A stretch of DNA of 6,187 bases from an uncultured Sphingobium sp. GTDB lineage: Bacteria; Pseudomonadota; Alphaproteobacteria; Sphingomonadales; Sphingomonadaceae. The notes below the pieces were generated by a model. That model worked only from the letters and a program-made list of their open reading frames with translations, ran no database searches and had not been told where the DNA came from. The stretch spans positions 1 to 6,187 of the forward strand of contig CAJYHD010000817.1 in assembly GCA_913773715.1 (NCBI GenBank), in the 5' to 3' direction. Both the position numbers and the translations under genes were made by a program. Shown in pieces: positions 6,172 to 6,187 of this stretch (the first letter of the stretch is position 1; the number at the start of each line of letters is the position of its first letter).

Positions 6172-6187
6172 TCGGCTGGCCGACAGC

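Overview
This window is about 6.2 kb of dense, GC-rich chromosomal DNA with third-position G/C preference and high Ala, Arg and Asp content. It looks like an alphaproteobacterium, most probably a member of Sphingomonadales. That assignment is inferred from protein sequence style and from the divergent mutS / malic enzyme pair, which I recall as a common alphaproteobacterial neighbourhood. I see no tRNA, rRNA, CRISPR array, insertion sequence, phage gene or attachment site.

Layout. (1) Positions 1-455 (or 1-539) on the minus strand hold the 5' part of mutS, cut by the left window edge. (2) A short divergent control region follows. (3) Positions 592-2853 (+) hold a full-length maeB-type malic enzyme with a C-terminal phosphotransacetylase-like domain. 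(4) A roughly 105-nt gap contains nested inverted repeats and a clear Shine-Dalgarno sequence. It leads to a small flavin reductase at 2959-3456 (+). (5) After a 93-nt gap with a 10-bp direct repeat come a polysaccharide deacetylase-like protein (3550-4527 +) and an ATP-grasp ligase (4524-5741 +), joined by an ATGA stop/start overlap. (6) A low-molecular-weight protein tyrosine phosphatase lies on the opposite strand (5662-6171 -). Its 3' end overlaps the ATP-grasp gene by 80 bp.

How the genes work together. The left half is housekeeping: mismatch repair, and malate-to-pyruvate conversion giving NADPH or NADH. The flavin reductase supplies reduced flavin to a partner not visible here. The right end is the most interesting part. 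A deacetylase-fold enzyme, a coupled ATP-grasp carboxylate-amine-type ligase and a LMW phosphatase together suggest the edge of a locus for making or modifying a surface polymer. A plausible but unproven model is that the deacetylase unmasks an amine which the ATP-grasp enzyme then amidates, with the phosphatase controlling polymer assembly. No substrate can be read from the sequence.
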